Of a stretch of 46,769 bases of DNA, positions 20,013 to 28,614 are shown piece by piece (position 1 is the stretch's first letter; every line of letters starts with the position of its first letter). The notes below the pieces were generated by a model, which saw only the letters and a list, made by a program, of their open reading frames with translations, did no database searches and was not told the origin of the DNA. The DNA is from Candidatus Saccharimonadota bacterium (GTDB lineage Bacteria; Patescibacteriota; Saccharimonadia; Saccharimonadales; 2-12-FULL-41-12): the NCBI GenBank assembly GCA_022842995.1, contig JALHOM010000010.1, forward strand, positions 1-46,769. Direction: 5' to 3'. A program made the translations under genes and the position numbers.

Positions 20013-22106
20013 TTAGTGCCCTTTTTCCATGTGTTCTGCAAAATGCGCGTCGATAATGTTGCGGTCCTCTAGATAGTTGAGCGCTTTCTTACCTGAGGAA
20101 TTTAGGGAGCGCTGGGCGAGCGATCGCATTTCTTCGCCTAATACCGAGCCGTGTTTTACGCAGAGTTTTTTTACTTTTTCTTCGGCTTTTTGGCGATATT
20201 GTTCGTATTTTGATATCACTCGGTCGAATGATGACGTGCGAAACAGCTCTTGTCCGGATGAATTTTGCATTGTGTTCAGTGTTTTGACGCATTTTCTAGC
20301 CATGATCATCTGCGCTCGATAATAGGCCAATTCTTCAGTCGCCGCCAAACGAGCATTAGCTTTATTGAATTTTGATGTTTTTTGTAGGTAGTTAACTAGT
20401 CGGTAAAAGATGTCTTTGTTGTCCATGTATTCCGAGGGATTGATTCGGTCATGCTGGGCCTTTTCTATTTTTTCTTGCTGGAGGTTGAGCTTATTCTTTA
20501 TTTTTTGATAGGTGCGTTCGTCAACCTCGTAATTTATGTAAAGCTGTTTTAGTACACCGTTTTCTGCGTTAATGGCGAGCAGCTCCAATGCTTGGTCGAA
20601 TAGCGATTTTCCATATTCTTTGGAAAGTTCGTTTTGGCGCATTGAGACATCGTTGATTTTTTGCCTGAGGTCTTTCTTTAGCTCGGTGAAGTGCTGCTTT
20701 TCTACGAACCCTCTCTTGTGGTGGTCGAGCAGCCTGCCCTCTTCCGTGAGGAGATAGTACAGCTCAAGATTGAGCGAGTATGCCTCTTCAAGAGGATCTG
20801 GTTTGTCGATTTTTAGGCGTTTGATCAGAGGCGAGATCAGAGGTGCTTTAATAAACAGGGTCGTTAATATACAGCCAATTGTAATAGCTAGAAGAAATTC
20901 TTTTAGTGTATAGCTTTCTGTCCAGCCTTCTAGTGATAAGTTTTCGGGGATCAGCAGTACGATAATTATCGCTAGAGCTCCTCGCAGTGAGCCCCAAGCG
21001 AGAAGCTTTTGCCAAGAACCGGGGATAGATTCTTCGAGTTTTAATTTATTAAGTGGCTTTATTACAGACCATATCATTAGCGCGCGCGCTACCGCTACTA
21101 TCACGACAGTCAATAAAATTGGCAGCCATAGTTTATCGAGAGCGATATTGGCCGATGCAAAAAGTAGCCCAGCAAGTAGAAAAACGAGGGAGTTTGCAAG
21201 AAAGGCCATATGTTCGATGAATTTATTTAGATACTCGTCACTTTTTGGCGAAAGACTATTCCGGGCGTAGTTACCCATAAAGAGAGCTGCAATGGTGGTT
21301 GCGATGATAGAAGATACATGGAAATGAACCCCGAAAAGGCCATGTTTATTGATGAGTTCGCCGGCGATAAAGACAATATGGGCAGAAGTTATGAGAAGGG
21401 TTATCGCGACAAACTCATTGCTTCGTGTATAGCGGAGTAGTTTGGTAAATGCTCCGGCTAGAACAAGACCTAAAATTACCCCGAGCACAACCATGCCAAC
21501 GAAACTCAGTATGCCTCCCAGGACAGTCTCGGTGCCATAGAAGCCGTCTTGTGCAATTGCCAGAATTACTAAAAATAGTGCTACTGCCGTGCCGTCATTA
21601 AATAGACTTTCTCCCTCAAATATCATCGTTAGGCGCTTAGGTGTACCTACTTCTTTAAAGAGCGCAAGAACTGCCACGGGGTCAGTCGCAGAGATAATAG
21701 CTCCAAAAAGTAGCGCTGCTATGAGAGGGATCTCAACTCCGACAAACGGCAGTATGAAATAAAGTAGGCCGGCAATCAAAAACGTCGAGATGGCGGCTCC
21801 AAATACGGAAAGTGCCGTGATAGACCAGGCGCTATCTATAAATTTGCGGAGTTTAATATTAAAACCCGATTCAAAGATCAGTATTGGCAAGAAAATATAA
21901 AATAACAATTCTGGCGTAAGCCTTAGCTCATTAATAAAGTCGAGACTCTCGCCTAGCGCTGGAATACTGGACAAGGGGACGAGAAGCATGCCGACCACAA
22001 CTAGAAGTACGGTGTAAGGGAGCTTAAGTCTTTTGGCCGCAAAAAAAACAGCCGAAGAAAGCATGATCAATGCGAAAAACGCCAATACAGAAGTTATTGT
22101 GAACAT
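20013..22106 (-). CDS. Na+/H+ antiporter, CPA1/NhaP family, with long cytoplasmic C-terminus
   Basis: FGAIISATDPVAVLALFKEVGTPKRLTMIFEGESLFNDGTAVALF motif; about 12 TM helices. Confidence 0.93.
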   Translation of the reverse strand: MFTITSVLAFFALIMLSSAVFFAAKRLKLPYTVLLVVVGMLLVPLSSIPALGESLDFINELRLTPELLFYIFLPILIFESGFNIKLRKFIDSAWSITALSVFGAAISTFLIAGLLYFILPFVGVEIPLIAALLFGAIISATDPVAVLALFKEVGTPKRLTMIFEGESLFNDGTAVALFLVILAIAQDGFYGTETVLGGILSFVGMVVLGVILGLVLAGAFTKLLRYTRSNEFVAITLLITSAHIVFIAGELINKHGLFGVHFHVSSIIATTIAALFMGNYARNSLSPKSDEYLNKFIEHMAFLANSLVFLLAGLLFASANIALDKLWLPILLTVVIVAVARALMIWSVIKPLNKLKLEESIPGSWQKLLAWGSLRGALAIIIVLLIPENLSLEGWTESYTLKEFLLAITIGCILTTLFIKAPLISPLIKRLKIDKPDPLEEAYSLNLELYYLLTEEGRLLDHHKRGFVEKQHFTELKKDLRQKINDVSMRQNELSKEYGKSLFDQALELLAINAENGVLKQLYINYEVDERTYQKIKNKLNLQQEKIEKAQHDRINPSEYMDNKDIFYRLVNYLQKTSKFNKANARLAATEELAYYRAQMIMARKCVKTLNTMQNSSGQELFRTSSFDRVISKYEQYRQKAEEKVKKLCVKHGSVLGEEMRSLAQRSLNSSGKKALNYLEDRNIIDAHFAEHMEKGH

Positions 22107-22303
22107 AATCCCTAAATCGCCAATCTTGCGAGTTTAAAATCTGATGCCAATTTTACTCCAGAATTATTGTATAATCCAGTGGAAATTATTTTTCGCCTCC
22201 CTGCTCCTGTAAAAATAACTGAATATTTCACTGCAATGAAATGGGCTTGGTGTTACATTTATAAGATGAATAATCACCCGAATATCAATAGAAGGAGGAG
22301 CTT

Positions 22304-22969
22304 TTGAATCTTAAACTATATTCTATTCCCGGAACATCGGCGACGGTCATAACCTGTGCGCTCGAGGAGTGTGGAGCCGAATACGAGGTGGTGCAAGTTG
22401 AGCGTAAAAATCGCGACAACCCTCCGGCATTTAAGGTAGCGAATCCTTTAGGCCGCGTCCCTGCCCTCGAGCATGGCGAAGTAAAGATTTACGAAACCGG
22501 CGCCATTTTGTTATATTTGGCCGATTTATTTGCTGATAAAAAACTAGCTCCAGAAGTTGGTAGTGGCGAACGAGCTGATTTTTATCGTTGGGTCGTTTAT
22601 TTATCTAATACATTCCATATGGCCTACACTGGCTTTTACGTGCCTCAATACCTTACGACGAGCGACGAGGGCCATGAGAATATCCGTGAAGCAGCGACCA
22701 ATAAACTAGTTTCCATATTTGATTTTGTAGAATCTCAACTAGAAGGACGCGAATATTTGGCTGGCAACTCGTTTAGTCTGGCTGATTTATACCTACACAT
22801 GCTCATAAGTCCGAACTGGACTATAAATTTGAAAGAAGAAGTCGATAAGCGGCCAAATCTTGCTGCTTTTCATACTCGAATAGACGCGCGTCCGGCAGTC
22901 AAAAAAGCTCTTCAGGACCACATGAGCGACAAAGCCGCCGAACAAGCCGGTACGCTACGCATCGGGTAG
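22304..22969 (+). CDS. Glutathione S-transferase family protein
   Basis: MNLKLYSIPGTSATVITCALEECGAEYEVV thioredoxin-like fold, NPLGRVPALEHG, ETGAILLYLAD, and C-terminal LAGNSFSLADLYLH; AAGGAGG SD before the TTG. Confidence 0.92.
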   Translation: MNLKLYSIPGTSATVITCALEECGAEYEVVQVERKNRDNPPAFKVANPLGRVPALEHGEVKIYETGAILLYLADLFADKKLAPEVGSGERADFYRWVVYLSNTFHMAYTGFYVPQYLTTSDEGHENIREAATNKLVSIFDFVESQLEGREYLAGNSFSLADLYLHMLISPNWTINLKEEVDKRPNLAAFHTRIDARPAVKKALQDHMSDKAAEQAGTLRIG

Positions 22970-23053
22970 AGATCATAAACGATGGATATTAGTTCGTGTT
23001 ATTCGCAAAAGTATTATATGATAATGCATATCATGTAATGTAGAATCTTCCGC

Positions 23054-23587
23054 ATGAGAGAGAAGTTTGTAGATGTTCGAATTGGTTTGAACCGCGAGAT
23101 TTTAGCCCGCTTAGTAGAGGAGTGTGCTGGTCAGCTCGATACAGTATCTAACGCAACCGGCTGGCTTATTTCTCCACAACAAGATTTGATTTTTTGTGTT
23201 CGTCGGTTGTATCGCAACTCGCCGGAAGTACCAGAGTATAGCGCTGAGCTATTTCAGTACGGGCGGATGACCTGGGCCTCGCATCCTACAAGTCTCATCC
23301 ATGATCGTATAGTATGCGGCCCGGACGGTTCGGGGATACTAAGGGAGTATTATTTCGATATCACATCGAGAGTTCTCGGACGACTCGGGGTAAGTTTTAA
23401 TCCGAATGTTCTGCAACCACAAACTAGTCAGACGTTCTCTGAAGCCATCAAGGTAGGCAGACGCGTCGAACACTTGCAGAAAATATTCCCTGCCTCAGAG
23501 CTCCTAACGAGAGAACAATTTAGCAGGTACGGCAATGGCTATTATCGTCGACGTCTTCGCTGGCTCGGCGTGTCGGCTCGAAGTTGA
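23054..23587 (+). CDS. Hypothetical protein
   Basis: 177-aa ORF with a TAGAAT element 7 nt before the ATG. Confidence 0.6.
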   Translation: MREKFVDVRIGLNREILARLVEECAGQLDTVSNATGWLISPQQDLIFCVRRLYRNSPEVPEYSAELFQYGRMTWASHPTSLIHDRIVCGPDGSGILREYYFDITSRVLGRLGVSFNPNVLQPQTSQTFSEAIKVGRRVEHLQKIFPASELLTREQFSRYGNGYYRRRLRWLGVSARS

Positions 23588-23696
23588 GGGTGACACTACC
23601 ACTTTCTGAACGATCTTTTGCTCAGATTGCATTACTGGCGAAGGTAAAGGTGGGGTGCTATATTTATATACATAAGCCTAAGGAGTTTCTGAGCAA

Positions 23697-24611
23697 ATGG
23701 GATTTTTGATTATTTTACTCATCATTGTGATCATATTCATATTGAGCGGAATTTATGTCGTCAAACAACAGACATCCGTGATCATTGAGCGTTTTGGTCG
23801 ATTCAAAAAAGTTGCAAGCCCAGGTTTGAATATCCGTATTCCGATTGTTGATCGAATTGCTGGACGTCTGAGTTTAAGGATTCAGCAGTTGGACGTCAAG
23901 GTAGAGACCAAGACAAAAGACAACGTCTTCGTGTTTGTTATGGTGAGTGTGCAGTATTATGTAATCCCAGAAAAAGTAACCGATGCATTTTATCGATTAC
24001 AGAATCCCGAGGCGCAGATTACAAGTTATGTGTATGATGTCGTGCGAGCAAATGTGCCGAAAATTATTTTGGACGATGTCTTTGAGACAAAGGACGAAAT
24101 TGCTCAAGCCGTTAAGTTGGAGCTTGAACAGATTATGGACGACTTCGGCTATGGTATTGTTAAGGCCCTCGTTACCGACATCGACCCTGATGTTAACGTC
24201 AAGGAAAGCATGAACCAGATCAACGCAGCCCAGCGACTGCGCGTAGCCGCCGTTGAGCAAGCCGAAGCCGAGAAGATTAAAGTCGTGAAAGCGGCCGAAG
24301 CTGAGGCCGAAAGTAAGGCCCTTCAAGGTAAGGGTATTGCCGATCAGCGTACTGCAATTGTGAATGGACTTCAGGCGAGCGTTCAGGAATTCCAAAATAC
24401 GGTAAAGGGCACTTCGGCTCAGGACGTCATGAATCTGGTATTGATGACGCAGTACTTCGACACCTTGAAAGACGTTGGCACGATGTCTGGCAGCAACACT
24501 ATTTTATTGCCACATAGCCCAGCCGGTATGCACGATATCTCTGATCAGCTTCGCGATGCGATGATTACTGCAAACGCTGTCAATAACCATACAACCAAGG
24601 GGACGAAATAA
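23697..24611 (+). CDS. SPFH/Band 7 (stomatin/HflK-like) membrane protein
   Basis: VVKQQTSVIIERFGRFKKVASPGLNIRIPIVDRI..KTKDNVFVFVMVSVQYYV..EAEAESKALQGKG; AAGGAG SD. Confidence 0.93.
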   Translation: MGFLIILLIIVIIFILSGIYVVKQQTSVIIERFGRFKKVASPGLNIRIPIVDRIAGRLSLRIQQLDVKVETKTKDNVFVFVMVSVQYYVIPEKVTDAFYRLQNPEAQITSYVYDVVRANVPKIILDDVFETKDEIAQAVKLELEQIMDDFGYGIVKALVTDIDPDVNVKESMNQINAAQRLRVAAVEQAEAEKIKVVKAAEAEAESKALQGKGIADQRTAIVNGLQASVQEFQNTVKGTSAQDVMNLVLMTQYFDTLKDVGTMSGSNTILLPHSPAGMHDISDQLRDAMITANAVNNHTTKGTK

Positions 24612-24640
24612 CCTCTCTCAGCTTTCGAGACCACTGAACT

Positions 24641-25189
24641 TTAGTCGATCGACTGCATGATTTCATGAACTTTTCTGACGGTGTTGCAATTGCGCACCGT
24701 CACTTTTTTGTAAAGTGGATTTTTTATAAAATTATTCATCCCGCTGCGGCTATAGTTGCTACGATCGATATGCCAAATGATTGCTCCGTCGACATATATA
24801 AGCGTGTCTATGACCGGGTCTACGGAAATAGTTTTGAGAACTGAAGGACTTTTGATATCGTTCGGTAAAAAAATGACGTCTGTTTTTTGGTCTGAGTTGT
24901 TTTCCCATAGCGGATCTAGTCCGTCCGCGGTGGTTTTTATTTGGTCGATTGAACGGACTAAGATTGCTGCCGAGAATCCAAATTCTTCCACGAAGGCGTT
25001 AGTTAGGTCACTCTCCAGACTTGTGGTCGGCAATTCAGATTCGAAAATAATATTACCCGAGTTAATGTAGGTAGCAACTTTTTTATGTCCTAGATTTTCA
25101 AAGAGTAATTTTAGCTGAGGCATAGGAACTTTATGATTCCCGCCGACGTTAATTCCGCGCAATAAAGCCACGTATATCGTAGCCGCCAT
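24641..25189 (-). CDS. DUF1697 family protein
   Basis: YVALLRGINVGGNHKVPMPQLKLLFENLGHKKVATYINSGNIIF. Confidence 0.93.
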   Translation of the reverse strand: MAATIYVALLRGINVGGNHKVPMPQLKLLFENLGHKKVATYINSGNIIFESELPTTSLESDLTNAFVEEFGFSAAILVRSIDQIKTTADGLDPLWENNSDQKTDVIFLPNDIKSPSVLKTISVDPVIDTLIYVDGAIIWHIDRSNYSRSGMNNFIKNPLYKKVTVRNCNTVRKVHEIMQSID

Positions 25190-25821
25190 TATGAGATCTT
25201 GATGTTTCTTAGCGCAGCATTGCCGAGTGTGAAAATGTGGGGAGGCCTGAGTTGCGAGTTGTGGCGCATAGATCCGTCATAAAAACACGTAAAGACTCCA
25301 CTAGATCGATCATCCCCGAGGTTCATGTAAATCTCCCTTCCGGGTTCGATCGAAATTTCCTTTTGGGGCACAGCATAGTCTCCGTCGTAATGACTCGGTA
25401 TAACGAGACTTGCCCTGCCAGAAGTAAGCTTGGCAAGTAGGTTTCGAATATGTTCAGTGCTGTCGTCTTCATCGGCTGCTCTTGTAGGGTCAAGTGTATC
25501 TAGTATGAGCGTTGTTCTGGCGGTTCGGGCTGGCTCGTCGTCTTGTTGTAGTGCTGTTGTATCGAGGGTAACGGCGATAAAGACTTCTCTTGTAAGTGAT
25601 TGAATAGCTTTGCGAACCTGCCTGGCGCCAAGTTCAATATGCTGAGCCGCACTTATTAGCTGGTTCGTGGCGGACATTTGTGCATCCAGGAGTGCGCCAC
25701 GATGAAATATCTCATATCCGGCTAGATCGGTTATTTCTCGATGCGCATCTCTTAGAACGGCAGTTTGCGTCCGGTGCTTAACAAGGATTTCTTGATGCTG
25801 TTCGGTTAAAAGACTAGGCAT
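25189..25821 (-). CDS. Hypothetical protein
   Basis: 210-aa ORF translationally coupled (TAATG overlap) to the DUF1697 gene. Confidence 0.65.
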   Translation of the reverse strand: MPSLLTEQHQEILVKHRTQTAVLRDAHREITDLAGYEIFHRGALLDAQMSATNQLISAAQHIELGARQVRKAIQSLTREVFIAVTLDTTALQQDDEPARTARTTLILDTLDPTRAADEDDSTEHIRNLLAKLTSGRASLVIPSHYDGDYAVPQKEISIEPGREIYMNLGDDRSSGVFTCFYDGSMRHNSQLRPPHIFTLGNAALRNIKIS

Positions 25822-25980
25822 TTCCTGGTTCCTCGGTTTTGATTTGGATACTTCTGGATGTGAATAGCGTGCTTGATGCCATTGCAGAGCTCCCCGTTAC
25901 TGTGTAGTTGTAGTGTAGCGTCTATTTGCGAAAAAGTCAGTACGCCTTACGCAGTGTATTTACCGCATAAGGTATAAATT

Positions 25981-26487
25981 TTAATAAATCGCATTTTGAC
26001 CGGACTCGATTCTCTTTGCTTGGGCGTTACGTAGCAGTTCGAGCAAGTCCTGAGTGGCTTCCGGACCGATATTCATTTCGCATCCATGTATTTTTTCAAA
26101 AGGCGGTCTGCGTAGATATGGATTCTCGAAATACCCTGGGGTAAGTAAAAAATCGATTGACCGAGAAACCTCTCTATCGATTTTAACTGATCCTCCAGGA
26201 AGGCTGGTTATATGATAAGTCGTTTGGTAGTAGCAAAATGGCCATCTGCCCCTAGCGCGGATGACATAGCCGGCGAGAACGTCTTAATCGATGTTCGGGT
26301 AAACTAAAATATTTGTTCGAGTACCGTTTTCATAACGTAAAGCTTCGGGAGTCTCGATACCAAACAGCATAACTTGAAAATACTGGTCATCAGGTTCCTG
26401 GTCTCCAGGACAAGCATTTAAGATATTGTTTATTTCTTGCCTCCAGAATAAGAAGTCATTTACTTGGGGTTCTTTTTCGATGCTCAT
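25981..26487 (-). pseudogene. Hypothetical protein of about 168 codons split by one in-frame TAA (67 aa + stop + 100 aa)
   Basis: The 67-aa ORF (..TNILVYPNID*) continues in the same frame after TAA at 26284-26286 as DVLAGYVIRARGRWPFCYYQTTYHITSLPGGSVKIDREVSRSIDFLLTPGYFENPYLRRPPFEKIHGCEMNIGPEATQDLLELLRNAQAKRIESGQNAIY* to 25981. Confidence 0.6.
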
Positions 26488-26530
26488 AGATAGTTACTTG
26501 GTTCTCGAATGGTTGTGCTTGATAAAAATA

Positions 26531-26564
26531 ACAAAAAAGAGCCGTTTGACGGGCTCTTTTTTGT
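26531..26564. terminator. Strong bidirectional intrinsic terminator
   Basis: ACAAAAAAGAGCC-gtttgacg-GGCTCTTTTTTGT, perfect 13-bp stem with U-tract on either strand. Confidence 0.88.
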
Positions 26565-26632
26565 CGCATCAGTCGGTGGTTGTCCCGAAAGGAAACTTCC
26601 CTTCTGTCGCTGATCACCTCCCGGTGACTGAT
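26531..26632 (-). ncRNA. Candidate discrete structured small RNA or leader with its own promoter and terminator
   Basis: Minus-strand TTGACA (26660-26665) - 17 nt - TATAGT (26637-26642); helix ATCAGTC (26626-26632)/GACTGAT (26568-26574); inner hairpin TCACC-GGGA-GGTGA; terminator 26531-26564. Confidence 0.65.
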
Positions 26633-26636
26633 TCAA

Positions 26637-26665
26637 ACTATAGATTTCTGATTAAAAATTGTCAA
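26637..26665 (-). promoter_or_regulatory. Near-consensus sigma-70 promoter: TTGACA-N17-TATAGT
   Basis: Read directly on the minus strand with optimal 17-nt spacing. Confidence 0.78.
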
Positions 26666-26897
26666 AACAATCAAAACATTGCAAAATGCTTGTGTTTTTA
26701 TCTAAGAAGTTTCATTGTGTATAAAGTGTGTATAAATGTTGTGGCTTAGTATGATCTATTCGCCCTTGTGTGATTTGTGGCTAGAAGACCAATCAATGCG
26801 AGCGCAGCAGCGAGGTTAAGCCTGTTCAATTCGCTAGAAAACTACTTTAGGTGCCTGTTTGTTCGGGATCAGTAGACTGAATCAGCTATTTGAGTAG

Positions 26898-27599
26898 TTA
26901 ATCAACCAGTTTTGAGACGATGATGATGCGGTCTTCGTAGGTTTCGGTTTTGCTGTCAAATTTGCCGCCACAGGTGACGAGATTAAGCTGCGCTTCAATT
27001 GAATCGTTTTTCTGGAAGAGATACTCTGCTGAATCTTTTTCGGCGAGTTGTTTCTTTTCGACGACCTCAAAGGTTTTGGTCGATTTATCGCCAAATTCAA
27101 CCTGATATTTATCCCCCACCTCGAGTTTTTTGAGGTCATAAAAAATACCATTCGAGTATTTGCCGCTAACATGCCCGTCGATGATGCTCAGGCCTTTTTG
27201 CCCTGGGGCTACACCGTCGACAAACCAGCCAGCGATATGGATATTTGACGGGACGGCCATGGCGTTTTCTTTGGTTGTTCCAACTTGCTGAATGAACCCA
27301 TTGGCCCCAATTTTATCGATCATAATTCGACGTGGTTTATCAGGAGCTACGCTGTATTCGGCCGTCATATCGGGCTTTTTTTCTTCTGGCTCTGCGGCGT
27401 CCTCGGTTACTACCGTATTGTAATCTGGTGGCTGCGTAGTGCCAACGGTAGCCGTTTGGCGTTGCCACATGTTAAGTCCGGCAAAGCCAATGAGTCCGAG
27501 TCCTAAGACTAGAAATATCAGGGACGTTATTTTGATGCGCGCTATCTTTGAACGGCGTTTTGGCTGATGGTTTTCGTTTTCGACAGTAGATTTATTCAT
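26898..27599 (-). CDS. Sortase family protein
   Basis: N-terminal TM; HIAGWF, GLSIIDGHVSG, LNLVTCGG (TLxTC-like catalytic Cys), EDRIIIVSKL (catalytic Arg). Confidence 0.88.
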   Translation of the reverse strand: MNKSTVENENHQPKRRSKIARIKITSLIFLVLGLGLIGFAGLNMWQRQTATVGTTQPPDYNTVVTEDAAEPEEKKPDMTAEYSVAPDKPRRIMIDKIGANGFIQQVGTTKENAMAVPSNIHIAGWFVDGVAPGQKGLSIIDGHVSGKYSNGIFYDLKKLEVGDKYQVEFGDKSTKTFEVVEKKQLAEKDSAEYLFQKNDSIEAQLNLVTCGGKFDSKTETYEDRIIIVSKLVD

Positions 27600-27736
27600 C
27601 CTCTAGACAGATTACTATATTTTCCTTGCATGGATGAATTTAAATGCACAAATTAGGGCTTTTCGAACAATTTTGTAAACTTTTTGTAGGTTGGTATGAT
27701 GGTATTTATTAATGCTAAAAACAGATTGGAGTATCC

Positions 27737-28399
27737 ATGAAACCGAAATTTTTAATACCAATTGTACTTACTCTGGTATTGGCCGGTGGCGGAGTTTTAT
27801 TTCTCGCAAACCAAAAAGACGATAATGCGAATTCCGCAACCAATACCCCGTCTACTTCCACTACTGAATCTTCGAACATCGGCAACGATTCGGCGACGAC
27901 TAGCGACGTTACAGCTAAATTGCCTAAACAAACAGTTGCTAGTGACACCGACTGTTCGTTATACGACTTTGCTCAGCTTGAGCCAATTTGGGGCGTTAAA
28001 TTCGTCGATATGGATATCAATAAAGTCATTGAACTGAGCGACGGCGGGCAGCTTTATAGCTGTAAATACAACGAGACTGATTCTGGTCTTGGTCTGACAG
28101 TATCTATAGAGTACCGCGCCTTTAAGTCTGAGGAAGCCGCCAAAAAAGACATGGCTAACGTTAGGGATGGCGCTAAGCTCGGCGACGAGGTCTATTTTGT
28201 TCAAGAAGAACAGACCGGTGTCGGCGATGAGGCATTCTTTTCCACTCCAAAGCGACAAGTCGATAACCCAAAAAACCCCAACAAGCAGCTGTATGTTCGC
28301 AAGGGTAATCTTGTCATGCTATGGTCGGCCGTTAACCTCGATGGCATAAAGCCAACCTACGGCGACAATATCCTAAAATCCTACAAGCTTCATTTCTAG
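27737..28399 (+). CDS. Hypothetical secreted/membrane-anchored protein (DUF3558-like)
   Basis: N-terminal signal anchor FLIPIVLTLVLAGGGVLFLA, Ser/Thr-rich linker, Cys-containing globular domain; GGAG SD. Confidence 0.65.
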   Translation: MKPKFLIPIVLTLVLAGGGVLFLANQKDDNANSATNTPSTSTTESSNIGNDSATTSDVTAKLPKQTVASDTDCSLYDFAQLEPIWGVKFVDMDINKVIELSDGGQLYSCKYNETDSGLGLTVSIEYRAFKSEEAAKKDMANVRDGAKLGDEVYFVQEEQTGVGDEAFFSTPKRQVDNPKNPNKQLYVRKGNLVMLWSAVNLDGIKPTYGDNILKSYKLHF

Positions 28400-28435
28400 A
28401 TACTAAATAATGTTACCCTAGTTTAAGATCGGCTT

Positions 28436-28469
28436 TCTAGTCGGCTCGTATGAGTCGGCTAGACTTTTT
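28436..28469 (+). terminator. Intrinsic terminator
   Basis: TCTAGTCGGCTC-gtat-GAGTCGGCTAGA (12 bp with two G-T wobbles) followed by CTTTTT. Confidence 0.8.
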
Positions 28470-28614
28470 GATCTTTTTGAAATCTCATATAAAGTATTTT
28501 TCTTTTGTTTTTTGTACAGGTTTGGACCCGTCCGATCTCTGTTACTCGATGGAGCTTATAGCCCAAATCTGCTATAGTTAAACATAAGTGTAATTAACGA
28601 AATGAGAGAGTGGT

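Noticed and set aside
26531-26632. Small RNA as SRP (4.5S) RNA, T-box or fluoride riboswitch
   Set aside because: The SRP apical GGAAG..GCAGC motif, T-box GGGUGGNACCGCG and fluoride-riboswitch consensus are not present.
26688-26740. Direct repeat GTGTATAAA in an AT-rich intergenic region
   Set aside because: Two short imperfect copies in AT-rich DNA; no periodicity or associated gene to support an iteron or origin.
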